Positions 8,116 to 14,784 of a stretch of DNA of 22,788 nucleotides are shown here, one piece after another. The DNA is from DATADD01 sp036258675 (GTDB taxonomy: Bacteria > Actinomycetota > CADDZG01 > WHSQ01), in contig DATADD010000140.1 of assembly GCA_036258675.1 (NCBI GenBank), forward strand, positions 1-22,788, in the 5' to 3' direction. The notes beneath the pieces were generated by a model that worked only from the letters and a program-made list of their open reading frames with translations, did no database searches and was not told the DNA's origin. A program made the position numbers and the translations under genes. Positions within the stretch are counted from its first letter, which is position 1. Every line of letters begins with the position of its first letter.

Positions 8116-8670
8116 ATGACCGGGATGGACGAGCGCGGTCGTCCGGGACCTCCGCTTGCGGGCGACGAGACAGCCACCCTCCTCGGCTCCCTCGAGCGCC
8201 AGCGCGCGACCCTGGCGTGGAAGTGCAGCGGACTCGATGCGGCCGGCATGCGAGCCACCGTCGGCGCATCGACGATCACGTTGGGTGGCCTGCTCAAGCA
8301 CCTCGCCCTCGTCGAGGCGGATTACTTCGTCCTGCGACTTCACGGGCGAGACCCCGGGCCTCCGTGGAACACGGTGGACTGGGACGCCGACCCCGACTGG
8401 GAGTGGCGCTCGGCCGCGGAGGACACCCCCGAGCAGCTCGCGTCCCTGTGGGAGGACGCCGTCGTCCGCTCGCGCGCCGCGGTCGAGGAGGCGCTCGCCG
8501 GCGGCGGCCTCGATCAGCTCGTCACGGGGATCACGGACGAGCGCGGTGAGTCCCCCAGCCTGCGGCGCGTGCTGATCGACCTGATCGAGGAGTACTCGCG
8601 CCACACCGGCCACGCCGACCTCATCCGGGAATCGGTGGACGGGCTCACCGGGGAGGACCCGCCCGGCTGA
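8116..8670 (+). CDS. DinB-superfamily protein (DUF664 type)
   Basis: 184 aa four-helix-bundle protein. It has the three-histidine layout of the DinB/YfiT/DUF664 group: LLKHLALVEADYF in helix 2 and EEYSRHTGHADLIRE near the C-terminus, where the spaced His residues form the metal site. WNTVDWDADPDWEWRSA is typical of actinobacterial DUF664 proteins. Members of this superfamily include thiol-S-transferases using mycothiol or bacillithiol; this specific activity is inferred from the family. The ATG is chosen because the upstream in-frame sequence falls in the divergent promoter region and the TAGACT box lies just before it. The gene immediately precedes the selenocysteine tRNA, which is on the other strand. 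Confidence 0.85.
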   Translation: MTGMDERGRPGPPLAGDETATLLGSLERQRATLAWKCSGLDAAGMRATVGASTITLGGLLKHLALVEADYFVLRLHGRDPGPPWNTVDWDADPDWEWRSAAEDTPEQLASLWEDAVVRSRAAVEEALAGGGLDQLVTGITDERGESPSLRRVLIDLIEEYSRHTGHADLIRESVDGLTGEDPPG

Positions 8671-8709
8671 CACCCCCGCGAGCGGTCGGCGGCATGGGCG
8701 CGGCCGTCG

Positions 8710-8801
8710 CGGTGGGACACGGGAGTCGAACCCGCCTGCCGGGGATCGCCCGGCACACACGTTTTGAAGACGTGGGGCACCACCGGGCACCAGGTCCCAC
8801 C
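8710..8801 (-). tRNA. selC: Selenocysteine tRNA (tRNA-Sec, anticodon UCA)
   Basis: The minus strand folds as a tRNA-Sec. It has an 8-bp acceptor stem (GGTGGGAC with GTCCCACC) and a 5-bp anticodon stem CACGT/ACGTG around the loop CTTCAAA, with anticodon TCA. A long variable arm has a 7-bp stem, TGCCGGG with CCCGGCA, and a 5-bp T stem closes the loop TTCGACT. The 8+5 acceptor-T stack and long variable arm are the hallmarks of bacterial tRNA-Sec. The discriminator base is G, and CCA is not encoded. Length is 92 nt. It reads UGA as selenocysteine together with SelA and SelB, both encoded about 10-13 kb downstream in this window. Confidence 0.97.
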
Positions 8802-8811
8802 CGGGCTCGCG

Positions 8812-8817
8812 AGCCTA
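8812..8817 (-). promoter_or_regulatory. Probable -10 box (TAGGCT) for selC
   Basis: On the minus strand TAGGCT lies ten bases before the first tRNA base, between selC and the end of ogt. No clear -35 box was seen. The same hexamer precedes selA at 18365. Confidence 0.4.
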
Positions 8818-8832
8818 CGTGCCGAGATGGCG

Positions 8833-9405
8833 CTAGAGGGCCGCCCGAGGCTCCGGGACCGGCGCGCCCGGCGGGTTCAGGTCTCGGCGCGCCACCCAGC
8901 CGCCCTCGAAGGGGTCGTGGCCCTCGAGCGACAGCAGGGTGCGCTTGCGCTCGAGCCCTCCCCCGAAACCTCCCAGGGTCCCGTCGGACGCGATCACGCG
9001 GTGGCACGGCACGAGGACGGGGACGGGGTTGGCTCCCACCGCGCCGCCCACGGCCCGGGGGCCGGAGCGCAGGGCGCGGGCGAGGTCGCCATAGGTCGTC
9101 AGCGCCCCGAAGGGGACCCGGGCGAGGCGCTCGAGCACCCGTCTCCGGAACGGGGTCGCGCTCGAGAGGTCGAGCGGGGCGGTGAACGATCGGCGACGCC
9201 CGGCGAAGTACTCCTCGAGCTGCCTCGCGATCGGCCCGAGGGATCGAGAGCGGCGCGCCGGAGCGCCGCGCTCGCGCTCGAGCCGCGCGAGCGCCGCATC
9301 GGGGTCGCCCCAGTCGACGAGGCACACGCCGGCGTCGGTGGCCGCGAGGAGGAGGTCCCCGACCGGCGATGGTTGTACGTGGAAGCCGATACCCGACACC
9401 TCCAT
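8833..9405 (-). CDS. ogt: Methylated-DNA--protein-cysteine methyltransferase
   Basis: 190 aa. It repairs O6-methylguanine by irreversible transfer of the alkyl group to its own cysteine. The active-site motif VPCHRVI places the acceptor at Cys134. The helix-turn-helix segment upstream carries VPFGALTTYGDLARAL, and AVGGAVGANPVPVLVPCHR is the standard stretch leading into the active site. GTLGGFGGGLERKRTLLSLEGH closes the conserved domain, leaving a short divergent tail. The N-terminal RNase H-like domain is present but short, as in Ogt. ATG 9405 is 14 bases from the divergent PAC2 gene, so the two promoters overlap. Confidence 0.93.
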   Translation of the reverse strand: MEVSGIGFHVQPSPVGDLLLAATDAGVCLVDWGDPDAALARLERERGAPARRSRSLGPIARQLEEYFAGRRRSFTAPLDLSSATPFRRRVLERLARVPFGALTTYGDLARALRSGPRAVGGAVGANPVPVLVPCHRVIASDGTLGGFGGGLERKRTLLSLEGHDPFEGGWVARRDLNPPGAPVPEPRAAL

Positions 9406-9411
9406 TAGGTT
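9406..9411 (+). promoter_or_regulatory. Probable -10 box (TAGGTT) for the PAC2 gene
   Basis: TAGGTT is eight bases before the ATG at 9420 and lies inside the 14-base gap to ogt. This implies a leaderless or near-leaderless transcript whose promoter reaches into the ogt coding region. Confidence 0.45.
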
Positions 9412-9419
9412 AGTCGGGG

Positions 9420-10319
9420 ATGGCGCTCGAGGACGAGATGATCACGGAACACGCGCACATGGAGCTTCGCGACCCCGTGCTCGTGGCCGCCTTCCGGGGA
9501 TGGAACGATGCCGGCGACGCGGCCTCGTTCGCGGCCTCGCACATGGCGCAGGCGTGGTCGGCCGAGAAGCTCGCGTCGATCGACCCCGAGGAGTTCTACG
9601 ACTTCCAGGCGGTGCGCCCCGAGGTCCACCTCGTCGACGGGATCACCCGGCGCATCACGTGGCCGCCGAACGAGTTCTGGGGAGCGCGCCGCGACGGGGC
9701 CCCGAACGACGTCGTGTTCCTCATCGGCACGGAGCCCAACACCCACTGGCGGACCTTCACGAGGCTGGTGGCGACGATGGCCACGAGGTATGGGGTGCGG
9801 CTGGTCATCTCCCTCGGCGCTCTCCTCGCCGACGTTCCGCACTCGCGCCCCGTCCAGATCACGGGGACGGCCGCCGACGCGAGCCTCGTCGACAAGCTCG
9901 GGCTGCGCCGCTCGCGCTACGAGGGACCCACGGGCATCGTCGGCGTGCTGCACGACACGTTCGCCTCCGCCGGCATCGACTCCGCGAGCCTGTGGGCGGC
10001 GGTGCCCCACTACCTCACGGTCACGCCCAACCCGAAGGCCGCGCTCGCGCTCGTCGAGAAGGCGTCCGAGCTCGTCGGCGCGGGCATCGACACGTCCGAC
10101 CTGAGGCGGGCGTCGACCGCCTACGAGGACCAGGTCGCCAAGGTCGTCGCCTCCGACGAGGAGATCCAGGCCTACGTGCGCTTGCTCGAGGAGCGCTCCG
10201 ACGAGGTCGCGGTCGAGGAGATCGACCCCGCCAGGCTCCCGAGCGGGGACGCGCTGGCGGCCGAGCTCGAACGCTACCTGCGCCAGAAGAACGACGGCGC
10301 AGAGGAGGGCGGGAGCTAG
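9420..10319 (+). CDS. PAC2 family protein
   Basis: 299 aa. The N-terminal LRDPVLVAAFRGWNDAGDAAS and the following SIDPEEFYDFQAVRPEV are the signature of the actinobacterial PAC2 family (COG2047-like, related to the eukaryotic proteasome assembly chaperone 2). Further conserved parts are RRITWPPNEFW, VVFLIGTEPNTHWRTF and LISLGALLADVPHSRPV-like text, then a helical C-terminal region ending in charged residues. The biochemical role in bacteria is not established. No proteasome genes are visible in the window. The ATG at 9420 follows the TAGGTT box, and a hairpin after the stop probably ends the transcript. Confidence 0.9.
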   Translation: MALEDEMITEHAHMELRDPVLVAAFRGWNDAGDAASFAASHMAQAWSAEKLASIDPEEFYDFQAVRPEVHLVDGITRRITWPPNEFWGARRDGAPNDVVFLIGTEPNTHWRTFTRLVATMATRYGVRLVISLGALLADVPHSRPVQITGTAADASLVDKLGLRRSRYEGPTGIVGVLHDTFASAGIDSASLWAAVPHYLTVTPNPKAALALVEKASELVGAGIDTSDLRRASTAYEDQVAKVVASDEEIQAYVRLLEERSDEVAVEEIDPARLPSGDALAAELERYLRQKNDGAEEGGS

Positions 10320-10322
10320 CGA

Positions 10323-10338
10323 CCGGGCGTCAGCCCGG
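10323..10338. terminator. Hairpin between convergent genes
   Basis: CCGGGC-GTCA-GCCCGG is a perfect 6-bp stem with a four-base loop, four bases after the PAC2 stop. It also covers the stop codon of the convergent gene ending at 10330, so it may act in both directions. There is no T-run. Confidence 0.5.
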
Positions 10339-10629
10339 CCACTCCTTCTTCTTGTCCTCGACCGCGGGCCAGTCCGACTTCTCGTCGGGGGCGGCGAGCA
10401 CGTCGCCGAGGTCCCTGCGGCCCGAGCCGACGTCTCCGGCGGCCGAGAGGAGGTCGTCGAGCGAGCGGCGCTTCTTGCCCTCGAGCCTGATGCGCAGCGC
10501 GGCCAGGACGTCGGCGTGGTGGTCGGCGAGCCCCGGCCCCCGATCGATCTCGGCGAGCGCGTCGGCGGCGCGACGGATCAGCTTCCGGTCGTCGCGCGCC
10601 TGGGCGCGGAGCCGCTCGAGCTCGTCCAT
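10330..10629 (-). CDS. Small charged helical protein of unknown function
   Basis: 99 aa from the ATG at 10629. Residues 1-40 (MDELERLRAQARDDRKLIRR onward) look like a continuous charged helix, followed by HADVLAALRIRLEGKKRRS and a disordered, acidic C-terminus ending KKKEWPG. No membrane segment or known domain is recognised. TATAAC stands exactly six bases before the ATG, which fixes the start and implies a leaderless mRNA; the frame continues upstream, but into the neighbouring gene's promoter. It is divergent from the glycosyltransferase gene at 10691. Confidence 0.7.
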   Translation of the reverse strand: MDELERLRAQARDDRKLIRRAADALAEIDRGPGLADHHADVLAALRIRLEGKKRRSLDDLLSAAGDVGSGRRDLGDVLAAPDEKSDWPAVEDKKKEWPG

Positions 10630-10635
10630 GGTCGA

Positions 10636-10641
10636 GTTATA
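10636..10641 (-). promoter_or_regulatory. -10 box (TATAAC) of a leaderless transcript
   Basis: On the minus strand TATAAC is followed by six bases and then ATG (10629). This is the spacing expected if transcription starts at the A of the start codon. Confidence 0.6.
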
Positions 10642-10678
10642 GCGCCTCCCGGGAGGTCGACCGCGCGCGGCGCCTCGG

Positions 10679-10684
10679 CATAAT
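10679..10684 (+). promoter_or_regulatory. -10 box (CATAAT) of a leaderless transcript
   Basis: CATAAT is followed by six bases and then GTG (10691). With the opposing TATAAC box, the 61-base gap carries two back-to-back leaderless promoters. Confidence 0.6.
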
Positions 10685-10690
10685 CGGGCC

Positions 10691-11812
10691 GTGCCGGACG
10701 CCGTCCTCGTGACCTCCTCCTTCCTGCCCGGCCGGGGAGGCATCGAGAGCCATCTCGCCGAGCTCTGCGCCGCCCTGCGTCCCCGACTCGCGGTCCTCGC
10801 GCCCGCGGCCCGCGACGGGCAGGGGCTCCCGGCAGACCTCGGCTATCCCGTGCACGCCGCCGCCGGAACGATGCTCGCCCCCACCCCCGCGGTCGCCCGG
10901 GCGATCGAAGCCGTCGCCGAGGAGCACGGGACCGACCGCGTGCTGTGGGGCACCCCGTGGCCGCTCGCCCTGTTGGGGCCGACCCTCGCCGACCGGGGGC
11001 TGCGCTACGCGGCGATCGTCCACGGCGCCGAGACGATCCTTCCGGGGGCCGTACCCCTCCTCCGGGACCGCCTCGCGGCGGCGCTCGGGCGCGCCGAGCT
11101 CCTCCTTCCCGTCAGCGAGTACACCGCGGCCGGAGTGCGGGCCCTCCTCGAGTCGACCGGCCATCGCATCCCGGAGATCGCGCTCCTGCGTCCCCGGGTC
11201 GACCTCGAGCGCTTCGCGCCCGGGGCGCGCCGCCCCGGGCTGCGGGCGCGGCTCGGGGTCGACGAGAGGGCCGCCATCGTGCTGTGCCTCGGGCGCTTGG
11301 TGCCGCGCAAGGGCGTCGATCGCCTCGTGCGGGCGGCGCCGGCGCTGAGGCGGCGGGTCCCCCGGGCGACCGTGGTGGTCGCGGGCACCGGCCCGCAGGA
11401 GCGCCGCCTGCGGCGGCTGGCCCTTCGGATCGGGGCGCCGGTCGTGTTCGGGGGCCGGGTCCGCGACGAGGACGCGCCCGCGCTCTACGCCGACGCCGAC
11501 GTCTTCGCCCTCCCGGTGGCGGACCGCTGGGGCGGGCTCGAGGTCGAGGGGCTCGGGGTCGTGCTCCTCGAGGCCGCCGCGTGCGAGGTCCCCTGCGTCA
11601 CCGGGCGCTCGGGGGGGACCCCGGAGGCGGTGCTCGACGGGGCCACGGGCTTCGTGGTGAACGCCCGCGAGCCCGACATGCTCGTCGAGGCGACGGCGCG
11701 CCTCCTGGTCGACCGGGACCTGGCGCGGCGGATGGGCCGCGCCGGGCGTCGGCACGTCGCGGCGACCTTCGGCGGACCCCCGCCCGGGGAGCTGCTCGAC
11801 TGGCTCGCGTGA
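10691..11812 (+). CDS. GT4-family glycosyltransferase (PimB/WcaA-like)
   Basis: 373 aa, GT-B fold. The N-terminal acceptor domain starts VLVTSSFLPGRGGIESHLAEL, with the glycine-rich loop GRGG, and contains VHGAETILPGA. The C-terminal donor domain has LCLGRLVPRKGVDRLVRAA, VVVAGTGPQERRL and the E-x7-E motif in LEVEGLGVVLLEAAACEVP, followed by GGTPEAV. This layout matches PimB-like mannosyltransferases and related retaining enzymes that use nucleotide sugars, acting on the cytoplasmic side of the membrane. The sugar and acceptor cannot be inferred. GTG 10691 is supported by the CATAAT box six bases upstream. Its neighbour YjbQ/prenyl synthase supplies lipid carriers in principle, but there is no direct link. 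Confidence 0.88.
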   Translation: MPDAVLVTSSFLPGRGGIESHLAELCAALRPRLAVLAPAARDGQGLPADLGYPVHAAAGTMLAPTPAVARAIEAVAEEHGTDRVLWGTPWPLALLGPTLADRGLRYAAIVHGAETILPGAVPLLRDRLAAALGRAELLLPVSEYTAAGVRALLESTGHRIPEIALLRPRVDLERFAPGARRPGLRARLGVDERAAIVLCLGRLVPRKGVDRLVRAAPALRRRVPRATVVVAGTGPQERRLRRLALRIGAPVVFGGRVRDEDAPALYADADVFALPVADRWGGLEVEGLGVVLLEAAACEVPCVTGRSGGTPEAVLDGATGFVVNAREPDMLVEATARLLVDRDLARRMGRAGRRHVAATFGGPPPGELLDWLA

Positions 11813-11843
11813 GCCCGCCTCGACGCCCGCCCGGCCCGAGCCG

Positions 11844-11849
11844 TACGAT
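11844..11849 (+). promoter_or_regulatory. Probable -10 box (TACGAT) for the hibernation-factor operon
   Basis: TACGAT lies about 30 bases before the ATG at 11879. Unlike the leaderless genes here, this leader carries a strong AAGGAGG (11868-11874) four bases before the start. Confidence 0.4.
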
Positions 11850-11878
11850 CGCCGAGCGAGACTTCACAAGGAGGCGCC

Positions 11879-12193
11879 ATGCAGCTACGCGTGTCCTCGC
11901 CCGGCCACGAGCTCCGGGACGGCGAGGTGGATCGCATCCAGCGAGACCTCGACAAGATCGACAGGCGCCTGAAGCAGTTCGACGATGTCTACGCCGAGGT
12001 GCGCATCAACGGCGGCAACGGCGCCGCGACGCAGCGACACGTGACCCTCGAGATCGAGTACGGACGCCACCACCTCGTCGCGACCGCGGACGGGGAGCTC
12101 GGCCAAGCGGTGCGGCGCGCGCGCGACGAGATCATGCGGCAGATCAACGATCGCTCGCGCGGCGGGCACAGCGAGTACTCCAAGGGGCGATGA
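11879..12193 (+). CDS. Short HPF/RaiA-like ribosome hibernation protein
   Basis: 104 aa, a single S30AE-type domain. It begins MQLRVSSPGHELRDGEVDRI, then the helix RDLDKIDRRLKQFDDVYAEVR, the strand QRHVTLEIEYGRHHLVATADG and a last helix AVRRARDEIMRQINDRSRG. The order beta-alpha-beta-beta-beta-alpha and the 'HVTLEIE' strand match HPF/RaiA. Those proteins sit in the 30S decoding region and store ribosomes in an inactive form under stress. The C-terminal dimerisation domain of long HPFs is absent. The gene has the strongest ribosome binding site in this region, and its stop overlaps the start of the TetR gene by four bases (ATGA), so translation is probably coupled. Confidence 0.82.
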   Translation: MQLRVSSPGHELRDGEVDRIQRDLDKIDRRLKQFDDVYAEVRINGGNGAATQRHVTLEIEYGRHHLVATADGELGQAVRRARDEIMRQINDRSRGGHSEYSKGR

Positions 12194-12834
12194 GCACCCG
12201 GGAGCAGGTGCATCCCCGGCGGGACCGGCGCGAGGACATCCTGCGCGCCAGCCTGCAGCTGTTCGCCGACCGAGGCTTCCACGGCACATCGATGCGGGAC
12301 ATCGCGCGCGAGGCCGAGATAACCGAGGGGCTCATCTACCACTACTTCGCGTCGAAGCGAGATCTCTTCCGGGCCATCATCGAGGAGTACTCGTTCCTGC
12401 CGCTCCTGCGCACGCTGCCCGACCTCGCGCAGCAACTGGACCTCCGCGCCCTGCTGATCGTTCTCGCGCGCGGCTTCTTCGACGTCCTGCACCAGAACAC
12501 GCAGCTCACGCGGCTGCTGCTGCAGGAGGTCCAGGTCTTCCCCGAGGAGAAGGAGGCCTTCTTCGCGGACGCGGTCGGCGAGTCCATCACGGAGCTGGGG
12601 CGCATCCTCGACGATCGCATGAGCGAGCGGGCGCGCGCCCAGGTCGACCCGCAGGTGGCGGCGCGCCTGTTCTTCAACGCGCTGCTCGCATTCTTCGTCG
12701 AGCAGGAGATCCTCGGGGGCAAGCACATGCTCCCCGCAGACGAGCATGTCTACGTCGAGCACCTCGTCGACATGTTCGTCAAGCGGCTGGGCTCGGGCCG
12801 GGCGCACGCGGCCGCCCCCAAGCTCGCCGGGTAG
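12190..12834 (+). CDS. TetR/AcrR-family transcriptional regulator
   Basis: 214 aa. The N-terminal helix-turn-helix is textbook: REDILRASLQLFADRGFHG, then TSMRDIAREAEITEGLIYHYF and ASKRDLFRAI (residues about 15-63). The C-terminal ligand and dimer domain (about 75-205) contains LLIVLARGFFDVLHQNTQLTR and RLFFNALLAFFVEQEILGG, a style seen in regulators sensing hydrophobic ligands. The ATG at 12190 overlaps the TGA of the hibernation factor (12191-12193), so it is co-translated with it. This pairing is unusual, and no efflux or lipid gene is adjacent on the same strand. The ligand and targets are unknown. Confidence 0.9.
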   Translation: MSTREQVHPRRDRREDILRASLQLFADRGFHGTSMRDIAREAEITEGLIYHYFASKRDLFRAIIEEYSFLPLLRTLPDLAQQLDLRALLIVLARGFFDVLHQNTQLTRLLLQEVQVFPEEKEAFFADAVGESITELGRILDDRMSERARAQVDPQVAARLFFNALLAFFVEQEILGGKHMLPADEHVYVEHLVDMFVKRLGSGRAHAAAPKLAG

Positions 12835-12843
12835 CGAGGTCGC

Positions 12844-13812
12844 TCAGGCGGCGGTGGGCCGCTCGACCTGGGCCAGCACCCCCTCGACCGTGGCCCTGAG
12901 CACCGCGGTCCAGTCCTCGTCGGGAAGCCCCTCGAGCGAGTCGTAGGCGGCGCGCCCGTACCCCGCGGCGAGGTCGAAGACCTCTTCGAGGGCGCCCGTG
13001 CGCTCGAGGAACGGCATGACGTCGTCGAGATCGCGGCTCCCGGTCGACAGCCGCTCGGTGAGCGACGTGTCGCGGCCGGACGCGATCAGGACGGGCGCGG
13101 TGAAGACGCCCTCCTTCAGGTCGGTGCCCGGCGCCTTGCCGGTGACGCGCGGGTCTCCCACGATGTCGAGGAGGTCGTCGATCATCTGGAAGGCGAGGCC
13201 GAGGCTCTCGCCGTAGCCCACGAGGGCGGCGCGCGCCGCCCGCGGGGCGCCGGACGTGAACGCCCCGAGGTCGCACGAGGCGCTGAAGAGCGCGGCCGTC
13301 TTGAGCCCGATCGTCTCGAGGTAGTCCTCGACCGTGCGGGCGGGGTCGCCGAGCGACCCGGTCTCGAGGATCTGCCCCTCGCACACCTTGCCGATCGCGC
13401 GCGCGAGGATGCCCGAGACGTCGCCGCCGGCGAGCGCGCCGAGGGCGCACGCCTGCGCGAACAGGTAGTCGCCGGCGAGGACCGCGATCTCGGTGCCCCA
13501 CTTCGAATGGGCCGTGGGGACGCCGCGCCGGGTCTGTGTGCCATCGATGACGTCGTCGTGGTACAGGGTCGCGAGGTGCACGAGCTCGATCGCCGCCGCC
13601 GCGAGATCGGTTTCCCTCGCCCCCGGCTCGCCCGCGCGCGACGTCAGCAGGACGAGCGCCGGGCGCAGCCGCTTACCGCCCGCCCTCAGGAGGTGCTGCG
13701 ACGGCTCGTTGACGAGCGGGTGCGCGGACTCGCTCGCGCTCCGCAGGAGAAGCTGCTCGATCCGGCGCAGGTCTTCGGCCAGCCACGCCGGGGTCGCGGC
13801 GGAGACCGTCAC
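12844..13812 (-). CDS. Polyprenyl diphosphate synthase (trans-isoprenyl diphosphate synthase)
   Basis: 322 aa. It condenses isopentenyl diphosphate with an allylic diphosphate. The first Asp-rich motif is LYHDDVID (Asp86, 87, 90) and the second is MIDDLLDIVGD (Asp212, 213, 216). GGKRLRPAL (residues 45-53) binds diphosphate, and the KTAALFSASC stretch is the usual helix between the motifs. The sequence resembles bacterial heptaprenyl/octaprenyl synthases (menaquinone side chain) more than short-chain farnesyl synthases, but chain length cannot be fixed by eye. GTG 13812 overlaps the stop of YjbQ by four bases (GTGA), so the pair is translationally coupled. It converges on the TetR gene with only nine bases between stops. 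Confidence 0.93.
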   Translation of the reverse strand: MTVSAATPAWLAEDLRRIEQLLLRSASESAHPLVNEPSQHLLRAGGKRLRPALVLLTSRAGEPGARETDLAAAAIELVHLATLYHDDVIDGTQTRRGVPTAHSKWGTEIAVLAGDYLFAQACALGALAGGDVSGILARAIGKVCEGQILETGSLGDPARTVEDYLETIGLKTAALFSASCDLGAFTSGAPRAARAALVGYGESLGLAFQMIDDLLDIVGDPRVTGKAPGTDLKEGVFTAPVLIASGRDTSLTERLSTGSRDLDDVMPFLERTGALEEVFDLAAGYGRAAYDSLEGLPDEDWTAVLRATVEGVLAQVERPTAA

Positions 13813-14255
13813 TCGCCGATGACCTGGATCGAGTAGCGGCGCTCTCGGGAGTCGTCGAGCTCGACGAAGAAGACGCGCTGATCGCGGCCCAGCGCAAGCC
13901 GCCCCTCAACGATGGGGATGCACTCGGACGCCTTGCCGGCGAACACGTGCATGAGGTGGGCCGGCGCGTTGGCCGGCTCGTCGTCGGTGAGGTTCTCCGT
14001 CCGGATGGCCAGGTCGTCGTGCGCGTAGTAGCCCTCGGCCGGCGCGACCAGCGCCATGGTCCGCGCGAGCGCGGAGGCGGTCCCGTTGCCCGCGCGCGCG
14101 ATCAGAACGGAGCAGGTGGTGTGCGGCGAGAACACGAGCACGCTTCCGCGACGCACGCCGGAGGCGCGCACCATGTCGCAGACCTCCTGGGTGATGTCGA
14201 GCGTGTCGAGGCGGCCGCCGGTCTTCGTCTCGAACTCGTCGAAGAGGATCACCAC
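13809..14255 (-). CDS. YjbQ/UPF0047 family protein
   Basis: 148 aa, the usual length for this family. The conserved text is LVFSPHTTCSVLIARAGNG, YYAHDDLAIRTENLTDDE, NAPAHLMHV and IVEGRLALGRDQRVFFVELD. Family members form trimers with a His-rich pocket (HTT and the HDD motif) and have been linked to thiamine phosphate synthase side activity; the true reaction is unsettled. The start is one of two adjacent GTG codons (14255 or 14252). GACAAT lies seven bases before the second, which would make a leaderless message. The downstream gene for polyprenyl synthase overlaps its stop. Confidence 0.9.
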   Translation of the reverse strand: MVILFDEFETKTGGRLDTLDITQEVCDMVRASGVRRGSVLVFSPHTTCSVLIARAGNGTASALARTMALVAPAEGYYAHDDLAIRTENLTDDEPANAPAHLMHVFAGKASECIPIVEGRLALGRDQRVFFVELDDSRERRYSIQVIGE

Positions 14256-14308
14256 AGCTATTGTCGCCTGCCCTTCCGCCGCGTGCGTTGGGTGAGCGTT
14301 CGAGGCCT

Positions 14309-14324
14309 CTGAACAATCGTTCAG
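14309..14324. promoter_or_regulatory. Palindrome CTGAACAATCGTTCAG (candidate LexA- or TetR-type operator)
   Basis: Two perfect six-base arms, CTGAAC and GTTCAG, are separated by AATC. The core GAAC-N4-GTTC matches the Gram-positive SOS-box pattern. It stands between the divergent genes at 14255 and 14408, 12 bases upstream of a SigB/SigF-like promoter, where a bound repressor could act on either side. Confidence 0.45.
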
Positions 14325-14335
14325 CAGCCGCGCCT

Positions 14336-14360
14336 GGTTTCCCTCCGCGTGGTTGGGTAT
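14336..14360 (+). promoter_or_regulatory. SigB/SigF-like promoter GGTTT-N14-GGGTAT
   Basis: GGTTT (14336-14340) and GGGTAT (14355-14360) match the -35 and -10 elements of alternative stress sigma factors (SigB/SigF). The 14-base gap is slightly shorter than the usual 15-17. The -10 ends 47 bases before the ATG at 14408. Confidence 0.45.
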
Positions 14361-14407
14361 GACAAGAGCGCACGCAAGCGTCCCGCACGAGTCAGGGGGT
14401 CGACCGG

Positions 14408-14698
14408 ATGAGCCCTATGGTCAAGAGGGTGCTGGCCGTGGTCGCGGCCAAGAAGGCCTACGACTACCTCCAGGAGAGGCGCCGCCCCAAGCGCTCGGCC
14501 GTGTCCCGCTTCGGAGCGCCGTTCCTGGCGCTCGCCGCGGCCGGCGGAGCCATCGCCTTCCTGGGGCGGAGCGGGCGGCTGAACCCGCTCGTGGACCAGG
14601 CCAAGAGCCTCGCGGGGGTGTCGTCTCCCGAGTCCCAGGACGCCACCGAGGTCCAGCTGTCCGGGGACGGGCCGGTCCCCACCAACACAACGGTCTGA
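14408..14698 (+). CDS. Small single-pass membrane protein
   Basis: 96 aa. An N-terminal basic helix (MVKRVLAVVAAKKAYDYLQE) is followed by a strongly basic stretch (RRRPKRSAVSR). One membrane segment lies near residues 37-53 (FLALAAAGGAIAFLG), then a polar, likely disordered tail. No catalytic motif is visible; short 'AAKKAYDYxQE' proteins recur in Actinobacteria without a known function. Two in-frame ATGs exist (14408 and 14417); the first keeps the usual length. A SigB/SigF-like promoter upstream suggests expression in stress or stationary phase (inference). Confidence 0.68.
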   Translation: MSPMVKRVLAVVAAKKAYDYLQERRRPKRSAVSRFGAPFLALAAAGGAIAFLGRSGRLNPLVDQAKSLAGVSSPESQDATEVQLSGDGPVPTNTTV

Positions 14699-14699
14699 A

Positions 14700-14713
14700 C
14701 GGCCCGCGGGCCG
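14700..14713 (+). terminator. GC-rich hairpin after the small membrane protein gene
   Basis: CGGCC-CGCG-GGCCG forms a 5-bp stem one base after the stop at 14698. No T-run follows, as is common for high-GC actinobacterial terminators. Confidence 0.4.
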
Positions 14714-14784
14714 GCGTCCCGGAGAACGCGGCCTGCGCCCCGCCCGAGATCGCGCCCCGGCGGCGCGCGCGGTTGAATCAGCCC

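Noticed and set aside
10945..12189. Plus-strand open frame joined in phase to the TetR gene
   Set aside because: The part before 12190 is a shifted-frame shadow of the glycosyltransferase and hibernation-factor genes, with Arg/Pro/Gly-rich sequence.
14699..14784. Possible selenocysteine read-through at TGA stop codons (e.g. after 14698 and 8670)
   Set aside because: The sequence after these TGA codons does not continue a protein-like frame and no SECIS-like hairpin follows directly; they look like ordinary stops.
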